64,000 bases of DNA from Helicobacter pylori (lineage in GTDB: Bacteria; Campylobacterota; Campylobacteria; Campylobacterales; Helicobacteraceae). Positions 36,046 to 46,558 of this stretch are shown here, piece by piece. Position numbers and translations under genes: made by a program. Under the pieces are notes generated by a model that was not told the origin of the DNA, searched no databases, and was given only the letters and a program-made list of their open reading frames with translations. The stretch spans positions 1,426,001 through 1,490,000 of the forward strand of contig CP032039.1 in assembly GCA_008032935.1 (NCBI GenBank). Direction: 5' to 3'. Each line of letters opens with the position of its first letter. Positions within the stretch are counted from its first letter, which is position 1.

Positions 36046-38412
36046 TTAAGATAGAGCCATTTTAAAAGCTTGCAAAAATTTTCTTTCTGTTTCCACTAAA
36101 TTAGGGTTTAAGAGCAAGTCATTCTTTAAAGCGCTGGTATAGGCGGTGTGTGAGCGAAAACTTTTGTTTTTTAAGTCCAATTTGATTTTATCTTTTTGGC
36201 TGAAACAATCTTCAATATTTTTGAAATTTTTAAAACTATCATCGCAATCATTGAGTTTTAGAATGTTGAGCTTATTCTTTAATTCCTTATTCAACTCTTC
36301 GCATGCCTTACCCCTTGTATCCCCATCCACTAATAGCGTGGTGTTTGGCTCTTCTTGAACTAAAGTTTCTAAAATTTGTTTCATTTGTGGCTTTTTTGAT
36401 TCTTTTAAATCATCATTCCCTAGTCCGTTAACGGGTAAAAACACGATGTTTAAGGAGGTCTTTTTTTCCTGTTCATAGAGCAATTTAAACGCGCTCAAAT
36501 AATTGTAATCGCTAATGCCTTCTACAAACAAAAGACGATCGTTTTCATTGAGAATCTTATGACTCACGCCTAAAGATTTTTTAATGGTTTTCAATGCCCC
36601 ATTATCGCCCAAATCCACAGATGAAAAATGACGAATGCTAACGCTTTGCAAAGACTCTTCATTATGGCGTAAGACTCTCAATTCATTTAAATGATTCATA
36701 TCCACTAAAAAGGGATCATGGGTTACCAAAACAAAAGTAACTCCCACTCTTTGCCCAAACTCTTTTAAAAATTTCCTACACTCTTTGCGAGTTGGCACAG
36801 AAAGGTTTGAACCCATTTCATCCATCAAAACAATGGCATTTTTTTTAAGGAATTACCAAATAAAAGGCCAAAAAACAAATTGAAAAACCATTTAAACCCA
36901 TCGCTTTGATCGTCTAAATGCAACACTTCTTTTTGTTTGTTGGAATCTTTTTTAAAAAGCGATAGAGAAATATTGTGTAAGTCCAATCTAAAATCAAATA
37001 AATACGACCATTTTCGGTTTTGATCTTTTTGAAAATAAAGCCTGTTAAATCTATTGGTAATTTTAGAAATAACTTTTTCTTTGATCTCATCTTGCAACTG
37101 TGTCAAATAACCAATGTTTCCGCTCGCCTTTGAATAACTTTTCTTAACGCTTGATAAATTCACACCAATAGCTTTAAAAAACGCCCTAAAAAAGACACTT
37201 TTTTCCAATTCTTCTGGCTTGACAATCAAATCCTTATGTTTGAAACGCTTTTTGTTATCGTAGTAAATCACTTGAGGGAAGCGAGAGATTTTAGACACAT
37301 CTATGGGTTCGCTATTCAATAAATCATCTACGCTTGTGTAAATTGTAGGTTGGTTATTAGAACTTGTTCTAATTCATTGGTGGGTTCATCAGATTCTATT
37401 TTGAGAAAATCATCATCGTTGATAAAACGCCAGATAGTGATTTGAGAAAGTTTTAAATCAGACCTTCTGCGGTTGTAGTAGTCATTTTTAAGCCACTCTT
37501 GAGCGATTGGGAGCAATTTTTCTTTGAAATTTTTAAGGATTTCATTTTTATCTTCTAGGGTTGTCTTTGCAGTTAAATCTTGAATCATTTTTTCTAACCA
37601 AGCGCTTCTAAACTTGGTTTTAAGATTATCGCAAAAATCACTCCTAAAATTTTGCACATTTTCTTCCCACAACGTCTCGAATAAATCTCTCATGTTAGAA
37701 ATGACTTGAGAAGGCAATTCATTTTGAATGTTACTAGGGACGCAAGAGATGGTTTTATTATAGCTATTGTATAAGTCTAACAATTTGCTCTCCCTTCTGT
37801 ATGGGTCTAAACTTCGGCACTCTTCAATAGCCTTTTCATAAGACAACTTGTCTTCTTCGCTTAACAAATCATTGTTAAGGGCTTTATAGCAAACACCTTC
37901 AAGCAAATCAACCTTTGCAATACTCTCATCAAAAGTGATTTTTGAAGAACTATCTATGGTTAAAGTCATTTCATTTTGGAGTATTTTATCTTTAAGGGTG
38001 CTTAATTTTAAAGAACTTATCGATTCTTCATAGCCCACATAATTAGGGGTGCAGTTTTTCTTAAATTCATTTACATGCTCGCTAAAACACCCTAAAGCTT
38101 TCAATAAATTGCTTTTACCGGTATTGTTCTCACCAATAATGATGATCAATCCCCCTAACTTATCTGTGAAAGTGTGGTTTAAAAAAAGTTTGAACGCTTT
38201 AAACTCAATTTGTTGCTTAGGCTTATTGTCTAGATCAAAACTATCCAAATCTTCAATAAAAATGTTTTTCTCTAAGCCAATATTTTTATAATTCTTGACC
38301 TCTAAGTAGCGTGTGGTTACCTTTAAAGGCTCCGCATCGTTACTATTGTTGGGGGGGTAATTTGTGCCTTGTTTGTATTCTCTTCTTTTTTGTTGTTATG
38401 ATGATTGCTCAT
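36046..38412 (-). pseudogene. OLD-family ATPase/TOPRIM nuclease, interrupted by three frameshifts
   Basis: An ABC-type ATPase joined to a TOPRIM domain. Walker A GENNTGKSN is near the N-terminus, Walker B AIVLMDEMG and an H-loop LVTHDPFLVD follow, then TOPRIM motifs FVEGISD and LLVDGDTRG. The ATG at 38412 has AAAGGA and a TATAAT at 38497-38502. Frame breaks: a G7 tract at 38351-38357, a site near 37345-37355, and a T8 run at 36839-36846; one extra base at each restores 789 residues. OLD proteins act in phage defence or DNA repair. Either a pseudogene, a phase-variable gene in the off state, or consensus errors. Confidence 0.75.
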
Positions 38413-38496
38413 GTGGATTTTTCCTTTCTTGGCTCGTTTTTAAGATAATTCAAGCGGATTTTTTCATCCGTCTCTCAAGCTTGGTTAAAACTCTTC

Positions 38497-38502
38497 ATTA
38501 TA
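38497..38502 (-). promoter_or_regulatory. -10 box of the OLD-family gene
   Basis: TATAAT on the minus strand, 85 bases upstream of the ATG at 38412. The leader would contain a small hairpin, CGGAT/ATCCG (38455-38470), of unknown meaning. It suggests the OLD-family gene has its own promoter rather than reading through from the DUF3883 gene. Confidence 0.5.
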
Positions 38503-38564
38503 TCTAAATTTCCAACCACTGCTATTAATTAGATTAAATGAACCCCACCTTTAATATAGTTATT

Positions 38565-39323
38565 TTATTTTATTTGCCCTATTAAGTGGTATTCTAAAAT
38601 GCTTTTTTGCTTCCTCTCGCATGCCTTAAATTCTAAATGCTTTAAGGGGTTAGCAATGGATAAAAGATAGGGTTTTTCACTCAAATTCAATACCACTACA
38701 AGCACATAATCATGGCTATAAGTTTGCGCTTGTTCGTATTCTTTTTGGGTCAATCTCAATGTCCCTTGCTTTTCTCTAATCCCCTTAACTTCCACTAAAA
38801 ACGCTTGCTTGTTGGTTTGAATATAGAAGTCATACCCATCGCCAAAAAGACGCATGTCTTTTAAATGCCCACAAGAGAATATTTTGATGTTTTTATAGTG
38901 GTTTAAGAAATACAATTCGGCTTCTAAACCCGTTTCTTGCATGCTTTTATAGCGGGTTTTGAGGTAAGCGTTAGGGGTAACGCCTAAATCTTTGATTCCG
39001 TATTGTTCTTGTAAAAACCATTTCACAATATAGCTAAAACCTTTAGCGTCTTCATCTTTAAACAAGCTATCAATCCATAATTTTCTATGGATATAGGCAT
39101 CGCCTTTTTGCCACCAACCTTTGCGTTTGTTAGGAAAAAAATAATCAAATAAATCCATGCGATTTTTGATAACACCAATCGTGTCAGCCAAGCCAATTTG
39201 GACGCAATATTCAAAAAAGGCGTTTTTAGTAGAAAAACCAAATTCTTTAATAAAATCATTATCAAATTTCGCCAAAGCATAGCCTATGAGATTTAAAATT
39301 TCATAATTTCTATGTTTTGCCAT
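38565..39323 (-). CDS. DUF3883-type putative nuclease (HP0356-like)
   Basis: 252 aa. The C-terminal half fits the DUF3883 domain: ETGLEAELYFLNHY (about 130-143), GDGYDFYI (161-168) and FLVEVKGIREKQGTLRLT (175-192). The D...ExK pattern (D165, E178, K180) is that of PD-(D/E)XK nucleases. The N-terminal half is unassigned. It follows lepA by 15 bases in the fliF-to-lepA direction and precedes the OLD-family gene. Domains of this kind are common in defence islands; a nuclease role is inference. Confidence 0.7.
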   Translation of the reverse strand: MAKHRNYEILNLIGYALAKFDNDFIKEFGFSTKNAFFEYCVQIGLADTIGVIKNRMDLFDYFFPNKRKGWWQKGDAYIHRKLWIDSLFKDEDAKGFSYIVKWFLQEQYGIKDLGVTPNAYLKTRYKSMQETGLEAELYFLNHYKNIKIFSCGHLKDMRLFGDGYDFYIQTNKQAFLVEVKGIREKQGTLRLTQKEYEQAQTYSHDYVLVVVLNLSEKPYLLSIANPLKHLEFKACERKQKSILEYHLIGQIK

Positions 39324-39338
39324 AGACTTAGCAACGCC

Positions 39339-41147
39339 CTAATCGATCTTTAATATCGCTAAAAACGCTTCTTGGGGAAGCTCTACCTTACCGATAGCCT
39401 TCATGCGTTTCTTGCCCTCTTTTTGCTTTTCTAAGAGTTTTCTTTTTCGTGTAATATCGCCCCCATAGCACTTAGCCGTTACATTCTTACCGACAGATTT
39501 AATCGTCTCCCTGGCGATGATTTTATTCCCCACGCTCGCTTGGATGGCGACTTCAAAAAGCTGTCTTGGGATAAGCTCTTTCATCGTTTCCACTAAAGCG
39601 CGCCCCTTTTCATACGCCTTGTTTTTATCTATAATGATAGAAAGCGCATCCACCACATCGCCTGCCACTCTCACATCTAACTTCACCAAATGAGCCTCTC
39701 TGTTTTCTATCGGCTCATAATCAAAGCTCGCATACCCTTTCGTGCAAGATTTGAGTTTGTCATAAAAATCCATCACAATTTCATTGCTCGGCAAGGAATA
39801 AGTGAGCATGACACGAGACTGGTTCAAATATTCCATTTTTTCTTGAATGCCTCTTTTATTATTCAATAACTGCATTAAATTACCCAAAAATTCACTCGGC
39901 GTGATGATCGTCGCCCTAACAAAAGGCTCTTTGATGCAAGCGATATGATTTTCAGGGGGCAATTCGCTAGGGTTTTGAACGTATTTGATGCTATTATCCG
40001 TCAAATGCACTTCATACACCACCGTGGGAGCGGTAGCGATTAAGTTAAGGCCAAATTCTCTCTCTAGCCTTTCTTTGATCACTTCCATGTGCAATAACCC
40101 TAAAAAGCCCACCCTAAAGCCAAAGCCAAGCGCCACAGAGCTTTCAGGCTCAAAATTCAAAGCACAATCGTTAAGCTGGAGTTTCAATAACGCTTCTCTT
40201 AAATCTTCAAACCGGTCCGTTTCTATAGGGTAAAGCCCCGCAAAAACAAAGGGTTTAGCCGGCATAAAGCCTTCAATGGGTTTAGGGGTAGGGTTTTTAG
40301 CGTCTGTGAGCGTATCACCCACCGCAATATCAGTAACGCTCTTTAACCCCAAACTCACAATGCCAATCTCGCCGCATTCTAAACTCTTAGTGGGGATTTT
40401 TTTCAAAGGGTTAGGGTAGTATAGCCCTAAAACGCCATGTTTTTTACCCGTTCCCATCACTAAAATTTCTTGCTCGGTATTGATGCTCCCATCCATGATA
40501 CGCACCAACGCTAGCGCCCCTAAATAATTGTCAAACCATGAATCATAAATGAGCGCTTTTAAGGGAGCGTTAAAATCACCGCTAGGGGCAGGAATGGTGG
40601 TAATGATTTTTTCTAACAAATCTTTAATGCCTAGCTTAGCTTTAGCGCTCACTTCATTAGCATTGGAGCAATCAATCCCTATCGTGTCTTCTATATCCTG
40701 TTTGACTTCTAAAACATTCGCATTAGGCAAATCAATTTTATTGATCACCGGTAAAATTTCTAAATTGTTATCTAAAGCGATATAAGTGTTTGCAATGGTT
40801 TGCGCTTCCACGCCTTGAGTGGCATCCACCACCAATAACGCCCCTTCGCACGAACACAAAGAGCGAGACACTTCATAGCTAAAATCCACATGCCCTGGGG
40901 TGTCAATGAGGTTTAAAACATAATCCTCCCCCTTAAAAGTGTAATTTAAGCGCACGCTTTGAGCCTTAATCGTAATGCCCCTTTCTTTTTCAATATCCAT
41001 CGTGTCCATCACTTGGCTCTTCATTTCTCTGTTACTGATAGCGTTGCATTCAGAAATCAAACAATCCGCTAAAGTGCTTTTGCCATGGTCAATGTGAGCG
41101 ATAATGGAAAAATTGCGGATATTTTTCATTGGCGCTTTTGTTTTCAT
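39339..41147 (-). CDS. lepA: Elongation factor 4 (LepA)
   Basis: Ribosome-binding GTPase that acts on stalled or mispositioned ribosomes. G1 motif [10 protein letters not shown]2 region [11 protein letters not shown]3 DTPGHVDF and G4 NKIDLP are visible, followed by EF-G-like domains and the LepA-specific C-terminus ([20 protein letters not shown]). 602 aa. The ATG overlaps the dxs stop and has AGGA upstream; a second in-frame ATG six codons later is the start used in some species. Confidence 0.95.
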   Translation of the reverse strand: MKTKAPMKNIRNFSIIAHIDHGKSTLADCLISECNAISNREMKSQVMDTMDIEKERGITIKAQSVRLNYTFKGEDYVLNLIDTPGHVDFSYEVSRSLCSCEGALLVVDATQGVEAQTIANTYIALDNNLEILPVINKIDLPNANVLEVKQDIEDTIGIDCSNANEVSAKAKLGIKDLLEKIITTIPAPSGDFNAPLKALIYDSWFDNYLGALALVRIMDGSINTEQEILVMGTGKKHGVLGLYYPNPLKKIPTKSLECGEIGIVSLGLKSVTDIAVGDTLTDAKNPTPKPIEGFMPAKPFVFAGLYPIETDRFEDLREALLKLQLNDCALNFEPESSVALGFGFRVGFLGLLHMEVIKERLEREFGLNLIATAPTVVYEVHLTDNSIKYVQNPSELPPENHIACIKEPFVRATIITPSEFLGNLMQLLNNKRGIQEKMEYLNQSRVMLTYSLPSNEIVMDFYDKLKSCTKGYASFDYEPIENREAHLVKLDVRVAGDVVDALSIIIDKNKAYEKGRALVETMKELIPRQLFEVAIQASVGNKIIARETIKSVGKNVTAKCYGGDITRKRKLLEKQKEGKKRMKAIGKVELPQEAFLAILKID

Positions 41148-43000
41148 CTCTCTTGTCCTAAATCTTTTAAAATAGCATCAGTCAAACTCTCTGTGTCTAA
41201 GCCTAAGGATTTTTCCACTAAAGCGGTGTTCCCATGCATGATAAATTCATCAATGATTTCAAAGCTTTTAACAGGCTTTAAAATATTTTGTTCGCTCAAA
41301 AACTCTAAAATCGCGCTAGCCACCCCCCCAAGCTTGTAATTATCGCTAAAAACATAGAGCTTTTGATAAGGGGCAATGATGGCGCTTAAATTTGGATCTA
41401 AGGGCTTTAAAAACCTGAGATCCAACAGCGCGCACTCTATGTTTTTTTCCTTTAAAGCCAGTTGGACTAAATGCGCCCGCCCCACGCCATTACCATAGCC
41501 AATGAGTAAAATTTCGCCCTCTTTTTTCAATAATTCGCTTTGCCCTAAAACAAAACCGCTAGGCTCAAAAACCCCCTCTTTTAACGCAAACGACCCCCTA
41601 GGGTAGCGGAACGCGCAAGGGCTTGAATGGTGTTCATTAGCAAAATGCACGGCGTTTTTTAAAGTCTCATTATCTCGTGGGGCAAAAATGACCATGTTAG
41701 GGATAGAGCGCAAATACGACACGTCTAAAAGCCCTTGGTGCGTCTCGCCATCTTCGCCCACAATCCCGGCCCTATCAATGGCTAATTTAATCGGTAAGCT
41801 AGAAATGCAAGCGTCATGCACAATGGAATCATAAGCGCGTTGCAAAAAAGTAGAATAGATGCTCACAAAAGGTTTAAACCCCTCTTTAGCCATAGCGCTA
41901 CTAGAAGTCAGGGCGTGTTGTTCAGCGATAGCGACATCAAAAAAGCGCAAAGGGTAAGCGTCAATGAGTTTGTCTAATCCTGTGCCGCTAGGCATCGCTG
42001 CGGTTACGCCTACGATTTTTTCATCTTTCTTGGCCAATTCTAAAAGGGTGTTAGAATACGCTTCAGTGGGCGATAGAATCGTGCTTTTGGATTTTTTAGA
42101 CAAGCCGGTATCCAAATCAAAAGGCCCCACCCCATGCCATTTTTCATAGCGCCCTTCAGCGATCTTATAGCCTTTACCTTTTAAGGTTTGCGCATGGATT
42201 AGCACCGGTTCTTTAAGCTCTTTGGCTAATTTCAAGGTTTCAATAATCGCATTCAAATCATGCCCGTTAATAGGCCCTATATAGTTAATGCCTAGTTCTT
42301 CAAAAAACACGCCCGGGGTGATGAGCTTGAAAGATTCTTCAAAACGGCTCGCTAAGTAATTCACGCTTTCAGGTAAGGTGCTTAAGATTTTTTTAACTTT
42401 AGAGCGGAAAGACTGATAAAACGGGCCTTTCATCAGCTGGCTAAGGGCTTTGGATAAAGCGCCAATAGGCGTGCTGATACTCATTTCATTATCGTTTAAA
42501 ATCATGATCATGGGGTATTTCCTATCGCCCAGTTCGTTTAAGGCTTCATAAAAAATCCCCGCACTAATACTCCCATCGCCTAATAAAGCGATAGGCATGC
42601 CTAACGCTTGTTTCAAACAAAAAGCTTTAGCCACCCCCACGCCTATAGACACCGAAGTGGAGCTATGCCCGGCAATGAAATAATCGTATGCACTCTCGCT
42701 GGGTTTAGTAAAGCCGCTCAAACCTTGAAACTGCCTTAAAGTGCTAAAGCTTTCAAAACGCCCGGTTAAGAGCTTGTGAGCGTAAGCCTGGTGCGAAGTG
42801 TCAAAAATAAAAGGGTTTTTTTGGCAATCAAATAGGGCATGCATGCCTACAATCAGCTCCACAGCCCCTAAAGAAGAGCTTAAATGCCCCCCATTAGCGC
42901 TCACCACTTCTAAAATACGATTCCGTAGCGTTTGACACACCAACTCCAAGCCTGCAATATCATTAGGGTTTAAATCAAAAGTTTTATTTTGCAAAATCAC
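41144..43000 (-). CDS. dxs: 1-deoxy-D-xylulose-5-phosphate synthase (Dxs)
   Basis: First enzyme of the non-mevalonate isoprenoid pathway, condensing pyruvate and glyceraldehyde-3-phosphate with [18 protein letters not shown], the TPP motif [22 protein letters not shown] and [10 protein letters not shown] are present. 618 aa is normal. The start is a GTG overlapping the fliH stop by 4 bases (GTGA). It is embedded in the fliF-fliG-fliH-dxs-lepA operon. Confidence 0.96.
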   Translation of the reverse strand: MILQNKTFDLNPNDIAGLELVCQTLRNRILEVVSANGGHLSSSLGAVELIVGMHALFDCQKNPFIFDTSHQAYAHKLLTGRFESFSTLRQFQGLSGFTKPSESAYDYFIAGHSSTSVSIGVGVAKAFCLKQALGMPIALLGDGSISAGIFYEALNELGDRKYPMIMILNDNEMSISTPIGALSKALSQLMKGPFYQSFRSKVKKILSTLPESVNYLASRFEESFKLITPGVFFEELGINYIGPINGHDLNAIIETLKLAKELKEPVLIHAQTLKGKGYKIAEGRYEKWHGVGPFDLDTGLSKKSKSTILSPTEAYSNTLLELAKKDEKIVGVTAAMPSGTGLDKLIDAYPLRFFDVAIAEQHALTSSSAMAKEGFKPFVSIYSTFLQRAYDSIVHDACISSLPIKLAIDRAGIVGEDGETHQGLLDVSYLRSIPNMVIFAPRDNETLKNAVHFANEHHSSPCAFRYPRGSFALKEGVFEPSGFVLGQSELLKKEGEILLIGYGNGVGRAHLVQLALKEKNIECALLDLRFLKPLDPNLSAIIAPYQKLYVFSDNYKLGGVASAILEFLSEQNILKPVKSFEIIDEFIMHGNTALVEKSLGLDTESLTDAILKDLGQER

Positions 43001-43776
43001 ACCTTAAAATTTTCCAACACGCTTTCTTTGAGCGTTTTAAAGCGCTCCATCAAATTCCCATCAAGGCTCCCGTTAGAGCTAGTGATCATAACGCCTCCTT
43101 TAGAAATAGCCTCATTGCTCTCTAATTTGATTTTAGAAGCGTTTTGCAAACGCTCGTTTAAATAAGGGTAATCCAAGGGATTGACTTTTAAATGAATATC
43201 CGTTGCGTCTAAAACGTTTTTTAAAAGCTCTTCAGCCAAAGCAAGGGCCACTTTCTGGCTGTTGTCTTCCACTTCCTTAAGGATCACTTCTTTAGCGATA
43301 TCTATTGCAATCGCGCTCAGTTCCTTTTCCAAAGCCATTAAATGATCTTGTGATTTTTTCATTTTTTCATCTAAAGCCGTGATCGCATGCAAAAGCTGGT
43401 TTTTTTCTTCATTCACGCTGTGGGTGAGCTCGTTACGCATTTTTTCTTCGCCCTCTTTAAAGCCGATTTTATAGCCATCGTTTTTAGCGTTTTCAATCAA
43501 AACCTTGCTCTCTTCTTGGGCTTTTTCAAATTGCATTTGCAATTTCACTAAATGGCTTGAAAGCTCATCGGTTTTTTTTAATAAGCAATCAATCAAATCG
43601 TTTTCTATCGCTTTTTTTTCCAAAGGCTCTTGCGGGTGGTTAGGCGTTTCTAAAGACGCGCCATTAGGATTAGTTTTAGGGGGTAAGTTTGCCATGCTCT
43701 TAAATTCGTATTTTTGAATGTCATGCTTATTCAAATGATCTTTTTGGATCAAGTTTTTACGGCTATTCAATGACAT
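42997..43776 (-). CDS. fliH: Flagellar export ATPase regulator FliH
   Basis: Binds and restrains the FliI ATPase and docks it to the export gate. The central helical region is rich in Glu, Lys and Gln with the small-residue GYKIGFKEGEE repeat typical of FliH, and the C-terminal domain contains IDIAKEVILKEVE and VNPLDYPYL. The ATG at 43776 (259 aa) is preferred over a GTG four codons upstream. It overlaps fliG by 14 bases. Confidence 0.9.
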   Translation of the reverse strand: MSLNSRKNLIQKDHLNKHDIQKYEFKSMANLPPKTNPNGASLETPNHPQEPLEKKAIENDLIDCLLKKTDELSSHLVKLQMQFEKAQEESKVLIENAKNDGYKIGFKEGEEKMRNELTHSVNEEKNQLLHAITALDEKMKKSQDHLMALEKELSAIAIDIAKEVILKEVEDNSQKVALALAEELLKNVLDATDIHLKVNPLDYPYLNERLQNASKIKLESNEAISKGGVMITSSNGSLDGNLMERFKTLKESVLENFKV

Positions 43777-44794
43777 CTTCCTCTTCACCGGTTTGGATCA
43801 CGCCTTTTTCTTGCAAGCTCTGCACGATTTCAATGATTTTCCTTTGGGCCACATCCACATCTTTGATTTTGACTGCCCCTAAATATTGCATTTCTTCTAC
43901 AAACTGCTCTGCTGCCCTGCTGCTCATGTTGTTTAAGAATTTATCGGTTAAATCTTGGGTAGAAGTTTTTAACGCTAAAGACAAATCTTTTTTATCCGCT
44001 ACTTTCAAAATCTCTCTGATAGCGAAATTGTCTAGTTTGGATATGTCTTCAAAAGTGAACATCATCTCTTTAATCGCACCGGCGAGCTTGTTATCCACGC
44101 TTTCAATGCGAGCGAGCGTGGTTTTAGCGCTCTTTTGGCCTAAGCGGTTAAAGATTTCAGCCACCGCTCTTAAACCACCCACTTCAATTTTATAGCTAGT
44201 GAGCGATTCTAGTTTGTTTTCTAACACCGTGGAAACCCTTTTAACCACTTGGGGCGATATTTCGCCTAAATTCGCCATTCTAATAGAAATCTCGGCTTTC
44301 ATTTCATCAGGGAAATAGCTCAAAGTCTCAGCCGCATTAGGGGCTTCCATGTGGGCTAAAATCAAGGCAATGGTTTGAGGGTGTTCGTTAATGATGAAAT
44401 CAGCGAGTTGTTGGGGCTTGATTTTGCCTAAATAAGCGAAGTTTTTTTGCGTTTGCAAGCTTTTAGTGAGTTTGTCCATCACTTTTCTGGCTTCTTCGCT
44501 CCCTAAAGTCCTGGTTAAAAGCTCTCTGGCGTATTCTAAACCGCCGGTATTGATGTATTGGTTAGACTGAAAAATCGCAAAAAATTCCTCTAAAACCGCC
44601 GCACCGATCTGCTTGTCTGTGCCGTTTAATTGCACGATTTGCTTAGAAATCTCTGTAATGGAGTCAATGTCTAAATGCCTTAAAATCTCGCCTGTGGTGT
44701 CTTCGCCCACTTGAATGAGTAAAATAGCGATTTTTTCACTCATGGAAAGTTCGTCTAATTGAGCCTTTTGTTTGGGGGTAAGCTTGGTTGCCAT
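43763..44794 (-). CDS. fliG: Flagellar motor switch protein FliG
   Basis: Rotor protein that transmits stator torque and binds CheY-controlled FliM. 343 aa, three domains: the N-terminal part binds FliF, the middle has the EHPQTIAL motif, and the C-terminal has the charged helix with RAAEQFVEEMQYLGAVKIKDV carrying the torque residues. The gene lies 17 bases after fliF. Identity is clear. Confidence 0.97.
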   Translation of the reverse strand: MATKLTPKQKAQLDELSMSEKIAILLIQVGEDTTGEILRHLDIDSITEISKQIVQLNGTDKQIGAAVLEEFFAIFQSNQYINTGGLEYARELLTRTLGSEEARKVMDKLTKSLQTQKNFAYLGKIKPQQLADFIINEHPQTIALILAHMEAPNAAETLSYFPDEMKAEISIRMANLGEISPQVVKRVSTVLENKLESLTSYKIEVGGLRAVAEIFNRLGQKSAKTTLARIESVDNKLAGAIKEMMFTFEDISKLDNFAIREILKVADKKDLSLALKTSTQDLTDKFLNNMSSRAAEQFVEEMQYLGAVKIKDVDVAQRKIIEIVQSLQEKGVIQTGEEEDVIE

Positions 44795-44811
44795 TTTTAA
44801 CCTTCTATCTT

Positions 44812-46515
44812 TTAACCTTTCGCGCTGTCTGAAGAGATTTCATCTTTGATTAAGAGTTTAAAGAGCGTGGCGATTTCATCAGGGCGTTCTTTAAGGGTCC
44901 CTCTAATCTTTTCTAAAATGATTTCGTATCTTACTTCTTCTTCGCTAAAGGTTGCATTAAGCCCTAATTGATCTTCTACTTTTTTCCTCAAATCGCCGAG
45001 TTTGTTCAATTCATCTTCTTCTTCGTCCATTTCTTCAAACATGGATTTCACTTCCTTATCTTCATCAGGCACCACTTCTAGCATGCGTTCGCTGAAAGGC
45101 ACAATCACTTTTTTATAGAAAATAAATAGCACTATAAACACCAAAATATACTTGATTAAAGGCGTGAATGAACCTAAGATTTTTTGAGTTTTGTGCATGA
45201 TTTTTTCGCTCAAAGTGGCGTTGTCAATCATAGGCGCCATAGGGTTAAACTCAAAATTACTCACCGCCACATCATCGCCTCTATTTTGATTATAACCAAT
45301 GGCTTGTTTGACTAAAGCGTTGATTTTTTTAAGCGATTCATCGCTCAAAGGCTCGTATTCTAAAGTATTTGCCCCATCTTTGAGCGCGATTTTATACTTG
45401 CCATCCACCACAACCGCCGCATTCAAACGCACTAAAGTGCCAAACTCGCCCTTGATCTCGCTAATGGTTTTACCCACTTCATAATTGGTCGTGTTTTGAG
45501 ACTTTTCGTATTTTTCTGGCTCTTTATTGTCTTTCAATCCTTGCACAGGCCCGATATTGCTCACAACCCCAGGCACACCGCCAACTTGTTTTTTAGAAGC
45601 GCCTTCTTTTTTTTCTTCTAAATTTTGCTCGCTCCTTACGACATTATTGGGATCAAAAGTCTCTTTGGTGCTTTTCTTTTGGCTGAAATCAAACTCCGCA
45701 TTGACCCTTGCGACCACCTTGTTTTTACCCCCCACAATAGGGGCTAAGATATTGACAATCTTATTTTCTAAAATGTTTTCAAAATTTTGTTTGTAATGCA
45801 ATTGCTCTAGGGCTAATTCTTTGGAGTTTTCTAATATATCGCCCTCGCCTATTGATTCGCCGTTTTCATTCACGATTTTCACATTTTCTATCGTGAGTTT
45901 AGGCACAGCTGCAGCGATTAAATTTTTGATCCCTAAAATTTGAGTGGGTGAAAGCTTCATGTCAGGCTTAAGCTTGAGCATCACCGAAGCGCTAGGAGGG
46001 ACTTCTTTAGCCACAAACACGCTGTCTTTAGGGATTGCAATATGCACATTGGCTTTCAAAATGGGGTTTAAACTTTCAATCGTGCGCGACAATTCCCCCT
46101 CAATGGCGCGAATGAGTTTGATATTTTGATCAAAATCAGTCGCCCCAAAGTCTTTAGTGTCAAAGATTTCAAAGCCCACTTTACTCGTTTTAGGGATCCC
46201 TTGAGAAGCCAGAGTGATCCTTTCTTCATACACTTTATCTCTAGGGATAAGAATGGTGTCATCTCTTGAGACTTTATAAGGGATCTGGTTTTGTTGGAGG
46301 TGTTGTAAGATTAAAGCGTTATCGCTAGAGTCTAATCCTTCAAATAAAACCCCATAGCCCCCTTGCGCGTAGTCTTTTTCTTTAAAGGGATAGAGCAATA
46401 AAAACACAAGCAAAGCCGTGATTAAAACCCCCGCTGCGATCAGGGCGATTTTTTGCTTTTTATTGAGCTTGATGAAAAAATCAACAATCCGTTGCAATAA
46501 TATCTTTAAATCCAA
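44812..46515 (-). CDS. fliF: Flagellar MS-ring protein FliF
   Basis: Forms the inner membrane ring on which the flagellum is built. Two membrane helices (about residues 21-42 and 441-462) flank a large periplasmic part with secretin-like ring-building motifs (YGVLFEGLDSSDNALI; SRTIESLNPI). The C-terminal tail binds FliG. 567 aa. The start is a TTG nine bases after AAGG, chosen because no ATG precedes the conserved LLQRIVDFF. Confidence 0.95.
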   Translation of the reverse strand: MDLKILLQRIVDFFIKLNKKQKIALIAAGVLITALLVFLLLYPFKEKDYAQGGYGVLFEGLDSSDNALILQHLQQNQIPYKVSRDDTILIPRDKVYEERITLASQGIPKTSKVGFEIFDTKDFGATDFDQNIKLIRAIEGELSRTIESLNPILKANVHIAIPKDSVFVAKEVPPSASVMLKLKPDMKLSPTQILGIKNLIAAAVPKLTIENVKIVNENGESIGEGDILENSKELALEQLHYKQNFENILENKIVNILAPIVGGKNKVVARVNAEFDFSQKKSTKETFDPNNVVRSEQNLEEKKEGASKKQVGGVPGVVSNIGPVQGLKDNKEPEKYEKSQNTTNYEVGKTISEIKGEFGTLVRLNAAVVVDGKYKIALKDGANTLEYEPLSDESLKKINALVKQAIGYNQNRGDDVAVSNFEFNPMAPMIDNATLSEKIMHKTQKILGSFTPLIKYILVFIVLFIFYKKVIVPFSERMLEVVPDEDKEVKSMFEEMDEEEDELNKLGDLRKKVEDQLGLNATFSEEEVRYEIILEKIRGTLKERPDEIATLFKLLIKDEISSDSAKG

Positions 46516-46558
46516 TATTAAAACCTTGATAAAATTTTCATTCTTTTAAGCCGTTCGC

